From assembly GCA_002869925.2 (NCBI GenBank), contig NEWT02000020.1, positions 1 to 64,000 of the forward strand: a stretch of DNA of 64,000 nucleotides. Reading direction: 5' to 3'. The notes beneath the pieces were generated by a model. It saw only the letters and a program-made list of their open reading frames with translations. It had not been told where the DNA came from and ran no database searches. The stretch is from Nitrospira sp. CG24A (GTDB lineage: Bacteria; Nitrospirota; Nitrospiria; Nitrospirales; Nitrospiraceae). Position numbers and translations under genes: made by a program. Below are positions 44,084-52,722 of this stretch, one piece after another; the first letter of the stretch is position 1, and the number at the start of each line of letters is the position of its first letter.

Positions 44084-44974
44084 ATGCGAGTGTCCGATCA
44101 CCAGTTGTTTGGCACGACAGCCGGGAGTTTGGCGCGCATCAAGGACAGTATTGTCCGCGTACACGAGCAGATTGCGTCTCAGCAGCGCATCGCCAAACCT
44201 TCCGATGATCCCAGTATTTTCGGACAGGCGATCCTTGAGAAGTCCGCACTTGCCGACAACGAGCAGTGGATCAGAAATATTCAGTTCGGGACAGCGCGCG
44301 TTACAGTGGCCGACAAGGCTTTGGGGGAGGCTCAAAATCTTATCACCCGGGTTCGAGAACTGACGGTGCAAGCGAGAAGCGACACGACGTCTGCGCAAGG
44401 ACGGGTGACCATCGCTCAAGAAGTCCGTCAACTGCATCGGCAATTGATCCAACTTGCCAATACCGAAGTCAGTGGACAGCCAGTGTTTGCTGGGACCAAG
44501 ACCGATGCGGCTCCCTTCGTATTAGGCGTCGGTGACGCCGTCTCCTATCAGGGCAATAGCGAAAGCCAATCCATCGCAGTCGGTCCGAACCAAACGACGC
44601 AAATCGTGCTCCCTGGCGACCAGGTGTTCACCGGAGGGGCGACGAATATCTTCAATAGCCTGAGTAATCTACTGGCAGCCTTGGAAGGTAACAACGGAAC
44701 CGGAATCGAGGTTGCGATTGGATCTCTCGATCAGGCAACAGCACAGATTGGTTTGGCACAAGGGCAGATCGGGGCTATCGAGAATCGGCTCGAGAAGGCC
44801 CAAGGGACTGCAGCGGTTGTCTCAGAAGCTATTCAGAAAGTACTCTCGGATCAAACCAGCACCGATTTGGCGACAGCACTGACTGAGTTGAAGCTCCAAG
44901 AAACAGCCTACGAAGCGACCAGCCAAACATTTTCACGATTGTTTGATCTCTCGCTGCTGAAGTTTCTCCGTTGA
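44084..44974 (+). CDS. flgL: Hook-filament junction protein FlgL (HAP3)
   Basis: Axial protein of 296 residues with flagellin-like ends: MRVSDHQLFGTTAGSLARIKDSIVRVHEQIASQQRIAKPSDDPSIFGQAI and a C-terminal helix (TDLATALTELKLQETAYEATSQTFSRLFDLSLLKFLR). ATG 44084 has GGGGAG seven bases upstream; GTG 44078 is too close to it. Last of the flgM-N-K-L set. Confidence 0.95.
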   Translation: MRVSDHQLFGTTAGSLARIKDSIVRVHEQIASQQRIAKPSDDPSIFGQAILEKSALADNEQWIRNIQFGTARVTVADKALGEAQNLITRVRELTVQARSDTTSAQGRVTIAQEVRQLHRQLIQLANTEVSGQPVFAGTKTDAAPFVLGVGDAVSYQGNSESQSIAVGPNQTTQIVLPGDQVFTGGATNIFNSLSNLLAALEGNNGTGIEVAIGSLDQATAQIGLAQGQIGAIENRLEKAQGTAAVVSEAIQKVLSDQTSTDLATALTELKLQETAYEATSQTFSRLFDLSLLKFLR

Positions 44975-44982
44975 CGCTACTC

Positions 44983-45009
44983 TCAAGTTTCGTACGCTCA
45001 CGCCGATAT
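44983..45009 (+). promoter_or_regulatory. Sigma-28-like promoter for csrA-fliW
   Basis: TCAAGTTT-N11-GCCGATAT, the closest match in the window to the consensus TAAAGTTT-N11-GCCGATAA. It begins nine bases after the flgL stop and is 38 bases upstream of csrA. Confidence 0.75.
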
Positions 45010-45047
45010 AATCAGGGGAATAACTCTGGAGCGATTGGACTGCACGG

Positions 45048-45284
45048 ATGCTCGTCCTGACACGGAGACGCGGGGAAGGTGTCGTCATTGGTCCGGATAT
45101 CCGGATCGTGGTGCTGGGAATAAAGAATGGACAGGTTCGCCTGGGCATCGAAGCGCCGCGCACGATCGAGGTGCATCGTGATGAGGTCTGCGTCAGGATT
45201 CAAGATGAAAACCAACTTGCAGCACGTTCGCCGGTAGTTCCGTTGGATGTCTTCCAGCGACTGTTACGCACGAAAATGGCTTGA
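45048..45284 (+). CDS. csrA: Carbon storage/flagellin regulator CsrA
   Basis: RNA-binding homodimer of 78 residues: MLVLTRRRGEGVVIGPDIRIVVLGIKNGQVRLGIEAPRTIEVHRDEV is canonical, with R44-like GIEAPRTIEVHR binding edge. It binds ANGGA sites on mRNA leaders; two CAAGGA sites lie in the fliC leader. The C-terminal tail is longer than in gamma-proteobacteria, the form usually found with FliW as antagonist. Confidence 0.97.
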   Translation: MLVLTRRRGEGVVIGPDIRIVVLGIKNGQVRLGIEAPRTIEVHRDEVCVRIQDENQLAARSPVVPLDVFQRLLRTKMA

Positions 45285-45302
45285 GCCTAAGGAGCTGTCG
45301 TT

Positions 45303-45782
45303 ATGAATGTCGCGTCAACTCGCTTTGGTATCATGACTGTCCCTGCTGAGAAGGTGTTGACATTCCCGTCGGGGGTATTGGGATTCCCAGAATGGACCCG
45401 GTACGTGATGCTGGATCATGATACGGATGCCCCATTCAAATGGTTGCACTGTGTGGAAGAAGCGTCCCTTGCGTTTGTGGTCGTCGATCCCTCGGTATTC
45501 CATCAGAATTATCAGATTGAGATTTCGGCAGAGGCTCGCTTGGAAGTGGAGGGGAGTGAGACCGATGAGTTGAGCCTTGTGGTGATCCTCACCATTCCAT
45601 CGGATGATCCCTCCGCCGTGACCGCAAACCTTCGTGGCCCGCTCCTCATGAACCCTCGCACGCGACTCTGCAAGCAACTCGTTCTTGCTGAGGACTATCC
45701 CACTCGATATCCGGTGTTTTCTCCCTCCACACATGCTGAGAGTAGCCTGATTTCTCCCCATGCTGAGGCGGTCCCAGCGTAG
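45303..45782 (+). CDS. fliW: Flagellar assembly factor FliW
   Basis: Protein of 159 residues with the FliW fold (VLTFPSGVLGFPEWTRYVMLDHDTDAPFKWLHCVEEASLAFVVVDPSVFHQNYQIEIS). FliW binds flagellin or CsrA, freeing flagellin translation when flagellin is exported. Two-gene unit with csrA, 18 bases apart, behind a sigma-28-like promoter. Confidence 0.95.
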   Translation: MNVASTRFGIMTVPAEKVLTFPSGVLGFPEWTRYVMLDHDTDAPFKWLHCVEEASLAFVVVDPSVFHQNYQIEISAEARLEVEGSETDELSLVVILTIPSDDPSAVTANLRGPLLMNPRTRLCKQLVLAEDYPTRYPVFSPSTHAESSLISPHAEAVPA

Positions 45783-45785
45783 GCG

Positions 45786-45867
45786 GGGTGCAGGCCTAAG
45801 GGGTGTCGGCTGAAGGCCAGAGGTCGGAGATCTGAATACTTCAGCCTGTACCCCTTCAGCCGTTCAG
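45786..45867. repeat. Intergenic stem-loop word repeat (GGCTGAAGG type)
   Basis: GGGGTG...CGGCTGAAGGCC faces ACTTCAGCC...ACCCCTTCAGCC around GGTCGGAGATCTGAAT. Related copies at 50343 and 61225. It sits between the convergent ends of fliW and the hybrid kinase, where it could end both transcripts. Confidence 0.7.
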
Positions 45868-45872
45868 CGAAT

Positions 45873-48746
45873 TTATGCTGCGGGTCTTTTGACTTCGCGT
45901 TGGGACCGGCTACGCTTTTCAAGAACTTGAACAAGGCGGAGCACCGCTTTTTCAAGCTGTGTATAGATCATCGGACCTTCAACCAGCGTACCGAGCCGCC
46001 CAAGCGCTTCCAATTGTCCGGCGGATAACACAACCTCCGATGCAGAGAGATTGTTGGCAGTTCCTTTCAGCGCGTGAGCTGCCTGCTCGACGGCTGTTTG
46101 ATCCTTCGAGGCCAAAGCCGTGCGGATTCTTTCCAGCATGGTTTCGTAGCGTTCAAGGAATAGCTCAACCAGATCTTCTAATAGCGCCCTATCCCCTCCG
46201 ATGTTTCGTAACGTTGCCGCCACATCGAAGATCACCGATAGCGCCTCAGTGTCCGTTCCATTCTCACGGCGTTCTGCATCGCTGGAAGAGGTAACCTGTG
46301 GATGTACGGGTAGAGGAATCCATCGCTCGAGGACTCCCTTGAGATCGTCCTTGCGTACGGGCTTCGTGAGGTAGTCGTCCATGCCGGCAGCGAGGCAGCG
46401 TTCTCGATCTCCACGCATGGCATTGGCCGTCAAGGCGACGATCGGAATATGGTGTGTTTTGTAAGAATCGGGCGCAGCAGACTCTTGAGCAGTCGCTTCG
46501 CGCTGGCGAAGGAGCTTGGTCGCCTCGAATCCATCGACGACAGGCATCTGGCAATCCATCAGGACTAAGGCATAGGAGCCCTTGGCTAATGCGGCCAACG
46601 CTTCTTGACCGTTTTCGACCACATCCGATTGATAGCCGAGCTTTTCCAGGATACGAATGGTCAGTTTCTGATTGATGAGATTATCTTCCGCGACCAGAAT
46701 GCGGGGCGCCGACTCTATATCCGCGAAGGTGTGTTGAGTAATGAGCGGCGGTGCAGGCACCGTGGCCACTGCGGGTGTTCCCTCATTCACGACCCCTGAT
46801 AGCCCCAATACGGTTCTCAAGCAATTAGAGAGTTGATCGTGTCGGATGGGTTTGGTGAGATAGGCGACGAACCCGGCTTGGCGTGCCAGCTCCGCGTGCC
46901 CTCGCTGAATGAGTGAGGTGAGGATGACAAGACGGACGAGAGATCCGACAGGATGAGCCTTCATCTCCTTGGCAAATTGTAATCCATCCTTACCCGGCAT
47001 CAACATATCAACGATGGCTACATCGTACGAGAGCCCCTTCTCTGCCTGCTGCTCGAGTAGCGCGATGGCTGAGTCTGCATCCTGGGCTTGATCGGCGACC
47101 ATGCCCCATCCCGTGACCAAATGATGGAGAATGATTCTATTCGATTCATTATCGTCCAGGATCAGGACACGGCGTCCGGTCAACTCGGCCGATGGCATGA
47201 TGGCCAGAGAGCACGTCGCTTGTTTGGCGAAGTGTGCGGTGCACCAGAAGGTACTGCCATGCCCCGGCCGGCTGACGATGCCGACGCTGCCGCCCATTTG
47301 CTCGGTGAGCTGCTTTGAAATCGCGAGCCCTAATCCGGTTCCCCCGTATTTTCGTGAGGTGGAGCTGTCGGCCTGGGTAAACGGTTGGAACAGTCGAGCT
47401 TGTGCCTCTGAGGAGATACCGATTCCGCTATCGGTGATTTCGAATCGGACCACCACCGCATCGACGAGGTCTTTCTCGAGGAAGGCTTGAACCGTCACGT
47501 CGCCCTGTTCGGTAAACTTGATGGCATTGCCGACGAAGTTCGTGAGGATCTGACGGAGTCGCCCCGGATCACCACGTAGACCGGTCGGGACGGCCGCATG
47601 CACCAGACCAGTGATTTCCAGTCCTTTCGTCTGTGCCCGCTCCGCAAATTGGCCCAAGACGTCTTCCACCGTCGTACGGAGGTTGAAGTCAATACATTCC
47701 AATTCCAATTTGCCTGCTTCGATCTTGCCGTATTCAAGGATATCGTTGATCAAGTTGAGTAAGGCTTCGCCGCATTGTCGAATGGTTTCGACATAGGATC
47801 GTTGTTCTTCCGAAGGCTCCGTATCCAGCAATAAGTCCGTCATGCCGATGACTCCATTCATCGGCGTCCGTAACTCGTGGCTCACGGTTGCCAGGAATGA
47901 GGCCTTCACGCGAGCGGCTTCTTGTGCTTCCTGAAGCGCTTTGTCCAATTGACAATTGCTGTTGCGAAGATGCTCGGCGGACCGGCGCAGCTCCGCGTGG
48001 GCTGCCTGGATGTCGGTTGTATCGACGGCATAGCCTCGGACCAGCTCATGCGAGGGAACGGGGCAGAAAATCCATGCAAAACTTGCCTGGGATAAGCAGA
48101 CTTCTTCGCCTCGTATCTCACCTCCCGATTCGAGGCAGCGTCGAACGAGCCGAGAAAGTTCACCAGGACACACCGTAGGGAATCCGCTCGCTGTATAGCC
48201 GAATTGCTGCAGCAACACCGTCATCGCGGGATTGGCATAGACAAGATTCGCATCGGAGTCCAATTCGATAATCGGGGAGGGGCTTTCTTCTGCCACGCGC
48301 GCCAGTCGGTCGTAGTCTTGTTGCAGCTCCTTCTCGCGGGAGAGGTCGCGTATCGTCAAGACCCCGCCGGAATCTCCTTCTGTGTCCAGTGGAACAAAGC
48401 TCCATTCAACCGGAAATGTGTCCTGTGTGGAGTCCCTGAGCATCGCATGCGCTGCCTGTACGGAACGACGATTGAGAAGGGATTCCTGAATGCGCGTCGC
48501 GGTGTCGTGGGTGGGCCCAGGGTGCTGTAACCAAACGTCCCGGAGCGGCTTCGATGAGCAGAAATCAATCGAATGTCCCAGGAGGCGAGCAGCTTCTACG
48601 TTCACAGACACAATCTGAAGCTGACTGTTCAGCCGCACGATACCGATAGGGAGTGTATCTAGTATGGCGTGGTTCAGATCGTTCTGAGAGTGTGTTGGTT
48701 TGGAGGTGCCGGATGCTCCTGCGTGAATCTTTTCAGGCTGTTTCAT
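45873..48746 (-). CDS. Hybrid sensor histidine kinase (PAS-PAS-HK-REC-REC-HPt)
   Basis: A 957-residue cytoplasmic (no membrane helix) multi-step phosphorelay protein. Two PAS domains (about 25-140 and 150-250), HisKA with FLATVSHELRTPMNGVIGMTDLLL (about 290), HATPase (about 400-520, DSGIGISSEA, GTGLGLAISKQL), first receiver (about 535-655, LILDDNESN, VAIVDMLMPGKDG), second receiver (about 690-815, LVAEDNLINQKL, LVLMDCQMPVVDGFEA) and a C-terminal HPt domain with phospho-His in AAHALKGTANNLSA. This BarA/ArcB-like layout would pass phosphate to an unlinked regulator. The start overlaps the HD-GYP stop by one base, so both are one operon behind a sigma-28-like promoter. Confidence 0.9.
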   Translation of the reverse strand: MKQPEKIHAGASGTSKPTHSQNDLNHAILDTLPIGIVRLNSQLQIVSVNVEAARLLGHSIDFCSSKPLRDVWLQHPGPTHDTATRIQESLLNRRSVQAAHAMLRDSTQDTFPVEWSFVPLDTEGDSGGVLTIRDLSREKELQQDYDRLARVAEESPSPIIELDSDANLVYANPAMTVLLQQFGYTASGFPTVCPGELSRLVRRCLESGGEIRGEEVCLSQASFAWIFCPVPSHELVRGYAVDTTDIQAAHAELRRSAEHLRNSNCQLDKALQEAQEAARVKASFLATVSHELRTPMNGVIGMTDLLLDTEPSEEQRSYVETIRQCGEALLNLINDILEYGKIEAGKLELECIDFNLRTTVEDVLGQFAERAQTKGLEITGLVHAAVPTGLRGDPGRLRQILTNFVGNAIKFTEQGDVTVQAFLEKDLVDAVVVRFEITDSGIGISSEAQARLFQPFTQADSSTSRKYGGTGLGLAISKQLTEQMGGSVGIVSRPGHGSTFWCTAHFAKQATCSLAIMPSAELTGRRVLILDDNESNRIILHHLVTGWGMVADQAQDADSAIALLEQQAEKGLSYDVAIVDMLMPGKDGLQFAKEMKAHPVGSLVRLVILTSLIQRGHAELARQAGFVAYLTKPIRHDQLSNCLRTVLGLSGVVNEGTPAVATVPAPPLITQHTFADIESAPRILVAEDNLINQKLTIRILEKLGYQSDVVENGQEALAALAKGSYALVLMDCQMPVVDGFEATKLLRQREATAQESAAPDSYKTHHIPIVALTANAMRGDRERCLAAGMDDYLTKPVRKDDLKGVLERWIPLPVHPQVTSSSDAERRENGTDTEALSVIFDVAATLRNIGGDRALLEDLVELFLERYETMLERIRTALASKDQTAVEQAAHALKGTANNLSASEVVLSAGQLEALGRLGTLVEGPMIYTQLEKAVLRLVQVLEKRSRSQREVKRPAA

Positions 48747-50089
48747 CAGGCCGCCTCTTCCTGAACATCGTCAAGAAACATGGCCACATTCACGCGCTCA
48801 TGCAGGGGATCAAGCACCTTCGTGATGGTCCGCGCCTTTTCTCCTTCTCCGAGGGCTCCAAGGTCGACGCGAACCGGCGGGAGATAGGATTCCCCCTGCG
48901 GCCCAGTGATCACTTTGATGACCGGTTTGAGCCGTTGAGTGGGATTCATCTCCACGACCACAGCCTGTTCTCCGGTGTTCAACAGGACCAAACTGCTGAT
49001 CGGATACACGCCTAACGTGCCGATCATGGTTTGGATCATATTTTTTGCATAGAGTCCTGTATCTCCGAGGTGAAACAAGTGCCGAATCGCATCATGCGGC
49101 AGCATTGCCGGACGTCCGCCACGTCGACTCACCAGGCCATCATAGACATCGACCAGGCTGACCAGTTGCCCCAAGACTGAGAGGTTTTCCCCTCTGAGCT
49201 TGTGCGGGAATCCAGTTCCATTGCTGCACTCATGATGTTCCGCGACAATCTGAACGACGGCGTCACGGTTCTCTTGCGCATCCCGTAAGATCGCCAGCCC
49301 GAGGGCTGGATGCTGCTGCATCATGGCGCGCTCTTCCTCCGTGAGGTCGAGGCTTTTACGATACAGATTGCGTGGCAACCGGACATAGCCGATATCGTGG
49401 AGTAATGCGCCGGCACCGAGTACCTCCAGGTCTTTCTCTGGAACCCCGTAGTCATGCGCGACAATGAGCGAAAGGGTACAGACATCGAGTGTGTGTGAGG
49501 CCAATGTGCGATCGAATCGCTTCATCTTTTGGAGAGAAAGGAGACTGAGCATGGAGGTGCGATTCTCCAGTACGCGCGCGAGTACATTGGTGACCACCGT
49601 TCGCACCGTCTCCGTCTGAGGGACGAGCCCTGTCTCTAACGCTTCAAACATACGTTCCATCGAACAGGTCGCTTCTCTATAGGTTTCCTGGGCGGCTGCG
49701 GCCTGTTCCTGTGCGTGTGACGGCAGTGGCGTGCTTTCCTGTGTGAGAGGCGGCTGTGCGGCTCTGACAGGCTCGCGCTCATGGTTCTGAGGAGTCTTTT
49801 CCGGCGGGGGCGACTCTATTTGATGGTTTGCCTGAGGGGCGGTAACTGTTTCTTGCGTGTGTGCCGGCGGAGCTGTGTCTCCGGGCTGGCCAGGCTCCAG
49901 ATCGTGACCCTGCGCGGGATCGATCTTCACTTCCCTGATCCCATGCTGTCGGAGCAGGTCGATGTCGTGCTGATGACGGATAAGGCGTTTGTGGAGGAGG
50001 AAAGGGGTTCGATACCAGGGCTGGTCCATTCCAACGATGAACATCCCCGGTTTTAGTTGATCGATCGGGATCGTTTTCACCTGTTTCAT
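48746..50089 (-). CDS. HD-GYP domain protein (c-di-GMP phosphodiesterase family)
   Basis: A 447-residue protein: DUF3391 N-terminal domain (about 1-60, IPIDQLKPGMFIVGMDQPWYRTPF), a P/Q/E-rich linker (65-135), and an HD-GYP domain (about 175-360). The catalytic HD is at 231-232, but the usual HDIGK reads HDIGY and the GYP loop reads NGTGFP (290-295), so activity is likely altered though not excluded. A C-terminal small domain follows (365-440). Family members cleave c-di-GMP or sense it. First gene of a pair with the hybrid kinase; sigma-28-like promoter 91 bases upstream. Confidence 0.85.
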   Translation of the reverse strand: MKQVKTIPIDQLKPGMFIVGMDQPWYRTPFLLHKRLIRHQHDIDLLRQHGIREVKIDPAQGHDLEPGQPGDTAPPAHTQETVTAPQANHQIESPPPEKTPQNHEREPVRAAQPPLTQESTPLPSHAQEQAAAAQETYREATCSMERMFEALETGLVPQTETVRTVVTNVLARVLENRTSMLSLLSLQKMKRFDRTLASHTLDVCTLSLIVAHDYGVPEKDLEVLGAGALLHDIGYVRLPRNLYRKSLDLTEEERAMMQQHPALGLAILRDAQENRDAVVQIVAEHHECSNGTGFPHKLRGENLSVLGQLVSLVDVYDGLVSRRGGRPAMLPHDAIRHLFHLGDTGLYAKNMIQTMIGTLGVYPISSLVLLNTGEQAVVVEMNPTQRLKPVIKVITGPQGESYLPPVRVDLGALGEGEKARTITKVLDPLHERVNVAMFLDDVQEEAA

Positions 50090-50179
50090 CTATGGTCCCC
50101 TGGCGTGTTGTCGTAAAGGCCTATTGGACGGACAGATCGGTCGAACTCTGCCACGAAAACTAGGGCTATGCGCATTGTG

Positions 50180-50207
50180 TTATCGGGATATATCGGGCTG
50201 AACTTGA
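50180..50207 (-). promoter_or_regulatory. Sigma-28-like promoter for the HD-GYP/hybrid-kinase unit
   Basis: Minus-strand reading TCAAGTTC-N12-CCCGATAA: -10 box differs from GCCGATAA by one base; -35 by two. It is 91 bases upstream of the HD-GYP start and points to it. Confidence 0.65.
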
Positions 50208-50342
50208 CATGAGCGAACCAAATTCCGCCCCAACGTGTTGTATCGGCTTCGGCGCTTTTCGTTCTTTTCCCTCAAGATTCTTCCTTCGATGCCGATAGAG
50301 GCCATCAGAGCACGTTGTTGTTCGATGGTACGGACTCAGGGG

Positions 50343-50393
50343 GTTAGGCTGAAGGCTTTTAGGCCGAAGGCCGGAGCTCCGAATACTTCAGAC
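50343..50393. repeat. Intergenic word repeat (GGCTGAAGG type, partial)
   Basis: GTTAGGCTGAAGGC...TAGGCCGAAGGCCGGAGCTCCGAATACTTCAG matches the left arm and loop of the copies at 45786 and 61225; the right arm is shortened. Confidence 0.55.
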
Positions 50394-50421
50394 AATCGAC
50401 CTATCTACCTAAGTCGTTACG

Positions 50422-50762
50422 ATGCATAAACGGATATCCATCGATCAACTGAAAGTCGGCATGAAGGTCGAGAAGCTCGATCGTTCCTGGCTGGCTACCC
50501 CCTTCTTGCGGCATCGCTTCACGATTACGCCTCCAGAACAACTAAGGGGGAGGCGGCGATCGTGAAACAATTCAATCACGAGGCTCCAATTAGGCCTCTG
50601 GTCGTGCTGGTCACGGACGAAGCAGGCCGTCATAGACCCACTCCTCTAGACCTCGATCTCGCGGCGCAGTTCTGCCAACCGAAACAGAAAATTGCCTCGA
50701 TTCTTGACCCAATAAACGTGGGGATTAATCCTTCTCTCTATCTTGATAAGGAAGCGACGTGA
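50422..50762 (+). pseudogene. Relic of a second HD-GYP gene with internal deletion
   Basis: Codons from ATG 50422 read MHKRISIDQLKVGMKVEKLDRSWLATPFLRHRF, clearly the DUF3391 start of an HD-GYP protein (compare residues 1-37 of the intact gene at 48746). After about 38 codons the frame jumps: from about 50544 another frame reads KGEAAIVKQFNHEAPIRPLVVLVTDE...PTPLDLDL...KIASILDPINVGINPSLYL, which matches the last 75 residues of the intact protein (373-440). About 335 codons, including the whole HD-GYP catalytic domain, are missing. The C-terminal frame can be read from GTG 50562 and its stop overlaps the ycgR-like ATG (TGATG), so this was once the first gene of that operon. Confidence 0.8.
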
Positions 50763-51496
50763 TGGAATCAGAGCATGCCCCCTCATTTCCGTCGATTCTC
50801 GTGGTCGGATTGCCGCTTCAGCTGGTGATCGGGTCCGATCACGACAAAGTGAACTGTGGATCCACCTTAATGGGCTGGAAGGCGCAGGCGTGGCTGATTT
50901 GCGAATGGCCGTTCCATTTCGGGCAAGCGGTTCCGTGCGAAACGGGAACCCTCTGTCTCGTCCGCTCGATGGTGGCGGGTAAGCTCGTCGCATACCAAAG
51001 CGAAGTCCGTATGACACAGACCTCTCCACTTCCTCTGCTGTATCTCGCATTTCCCCGGAGGGTCGAGGAAATCCATCTCCGTAAGGAAACGCGCGTGGCA
51101 AGCAATGAGCCGTTACTCCTGCTGCAGGGTCCCCATGGAGGAACGACGCTCGCTCTATCGAATGGGTCTGTTCCTATGGGCGGATTGATACAGGACCTCA
51201 GCGCTTCTGGCTGCCGCATTATTGTCCAGCGGCCGCGTGCCGACGTGACGTTGGGCGCCACGGTCTATTTAGAGTTTGAACTGATCGGGATTGGCCACAT
51301 CGCCCATCTCGCCGGCACAATCAAGAATATTGCAGAGCGTGACAGCGCCCTCTCACTCGGGGTCGAATTCCGATTTAATGGGAAAGAGGCGATCGAATAC
51401 CGGGGGTGGGGAGGGAGCGTCCAAAGGGCCATTGAGTATTCCGTGATGCAGCGCCAAACCGAGTGGGGATTCTTGACGCCGGCGTCAGAACCATGA
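50762..51496 (+). CDS. YcgR-like flagellar brake protein (PilZ domain)
   Basis: Cytoplasmic protein of 244 residues with an N-terminal YcgR-type beta domain (1-100) and a C-terminal PilZ domain (about 104-225). Both c-di-GMP contacts are present: RKETR (107-111) and DLSASG (145-150). Such proteins slow or bias the motor when c-di-GMP is high, by binding the switch proteins. The start overlaps the stop of the HD-GYP relic (TGATG). The relic and the neighbouring HD-GYP gene show this is a c-di-GMP control spot. Confidence 0.9.
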   Translation: MESEHAPSFPSILVVGLPLQLVIGSDHDKVNCGSTLMGWKAQAWLICEWPFHFGQAVPCETGTLCLVRSMVAGKLVAYQSEVRMTQTSPLPLLYLAFPRRVEEIHLRKETRVASNEPLLLLQGPHGGTTLALSNGSVPMGGLIQDLSASGCRIIVQRPRADVTLGATVYLEFELIGIGHIAHLAGTIKNIAERDSALSLGVEFRFNGKEAIEYRGWGGSVQRAIEYSVMQRQTEWGFLTPASEP

Positions 51497-51669
51497 CGGA
51501 GTTGCCGAGTACCAGGCAATGTTTGCCTGGCTGGGCACCCTCTCAAATGCTCGTGTCGCAATAAATCCCTGTCTACTGTGCATTTCCATTTCCTGTTCGA
51601 TCCCTCAACAGGTGGTCTAAGCCTTGCACTCGTTTGAGTCGAATCATGGATTGAACAGAGGACCACGTG

Positions 51670-52722
51670 ATGCAACAACCTTCAAGAATGCCCCCCCGCC
51701 ATGTGGTCATCACAGGTGGAGCCGGTTTCATCGGATCACAGATCAGTGCCCGGTTTCTCAAAGAGAAGACGCGCGTCACCATATTAACGCGGAATGTATC
51801 GGGGCCACGGGCCACGGCGCTTGCCGGACAGGGGTGCAAGGTCGTGGCCTGTGATTTTTCTGACCCGAATCGCATCCCGCCCCCTGATGGCCTCGATCCA
51901 GCCGATATATTGTTTCATTTTGCGGCAGACGTCTCTGTCAGCAGCCCTATGCTCCAGGCTGCGAATGTCGACGGCACGAGGCGCGCCGTAGCCTTAGCGG
52001 ACGCATTAGCTATTCCATACATTGTGTATGCGAGCAGCATCGAGGCGCAGGGACTCGGATCGGAATCCGAGATCCCTCTTCGAGAAGATATGGCATGCCG
52101 CCCTGTCTCCGACTATGGGCGATCGAAAGTGCAGGCAGAAGAGATCGTGACCGCGTGGGGATCCCTGCCAGGTCATCGGTCCCTTGTTCTTCGTATCGGC
52201 AACATTTATGGACCGGGGAGTGCCTGGTTTCTCCATCCCTCCCTATTGGCTTTGCTGGGCGCCACCCCGATTCGGGCGATTTGGGCGCAGCTCCGGCACC
52301 GTCTGTTTCAGCCGCTTTTTATCGATGATTTCGTCGAAGGCCTCTGGCGAGCCGTCGAGCATCGGCTTGCCGGCACCTATAACATCACAGGCGAGGAGCA
52401 GGTTTCGATCGAAGGCTATGTCTCACAACTTGCAGGCCTGATGCAACTGACAGACCGTGTTCAATCGATGTACGAGCCGGCGGCGCGATCTGGACGATCG
52501 CTTCCGATCGCGCCGGACTTTGCATACGTCTTGATGGGGACTCAGGAACAGTGCCACCGCGCGTACGACAACAGCAGGCTCCACGCAGAGATTGGCCCCT
52601 ATGCACGCTGGCCTCTGTCTCGAGGGCTTGCCAAGACTCTGCAATGGTACGACACAAGCGGCCAGTTGCCGGCTCTCCTGGCGGCATTGCGTCGACAACC
52701 GGGAGCGATGACATGCATGTGA
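51670..52722 (+). CDS. NAD-dependent epimerase/dehydratase (extended SDR)
   Basis: A 350-residue extended short-chain dehydrogenase. NAD-binding TGGAGFIG (15-22), YASS strand, catalytic YGRSK (Y/K pair near residue 145-149), and RIGNIYGPG. Family members modify nucleotide sugars (4-epimerases, dehydratases, reductases) or sterol-like substrates. The substrate cannot be read from sequence, but it opens an operon of glycosyltransferases ending at flagellin, so a nucleotide sugar is the best guess. ATG 51670 follows GAGGA. The next gene overlaps its end by 10 bases. Confidence 0.85.
   Translation: MQQPSRMPPRHVVITGGAGFIGSQISARFLKEKTRVTILTRNVSGPRATALAGQGCKVVACDFSDPNRIPPPDGLDPADILFHFAADVSVSSPMLQAANVDGTRRAVALADALAIPYIVYASSIEAQGLGSESEIPLREDMACRPVSDYGRSKVQAEEIVTAWGSLPGHRSLVLRIGNIYGPGSAWFLHPSLLALLGATPIRAIWAQLRHRLFQPLFIDDFVEGLWRAVEHRLAGTYNITGEEQVSIEGYVSQLAGLMQLTDRVQSMYEPAARSGRSLPIAPDFAYVLMGTQEQCHRAYDNSRLHAEIGPYARWPLSRGLAKTLQWYDTSGQLPALLAALRRQPGAMTCM

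Larger units (their letters stand above)
50090..50421. other. Intergenic region with promoter and word repeat
   Basis: Between the divergent HD-GYP gene and the HD-GYP relic. It holds the sigma-28-like promoter for the minus-strand unit (50180-50207) and a GGCTGAAGG word repeat (50343-50392). No gene was seen. Confidence 0.5.

Noticed and set aside
45786-45867. Word repeat read as a simple intrinsic terminator
   Set aside because: Fits between convergent genes here, but the same repeat lies inside an operon at 61225 and upstream of genes at 50343, so terminator function cannot be its general role; kept as a repeat.
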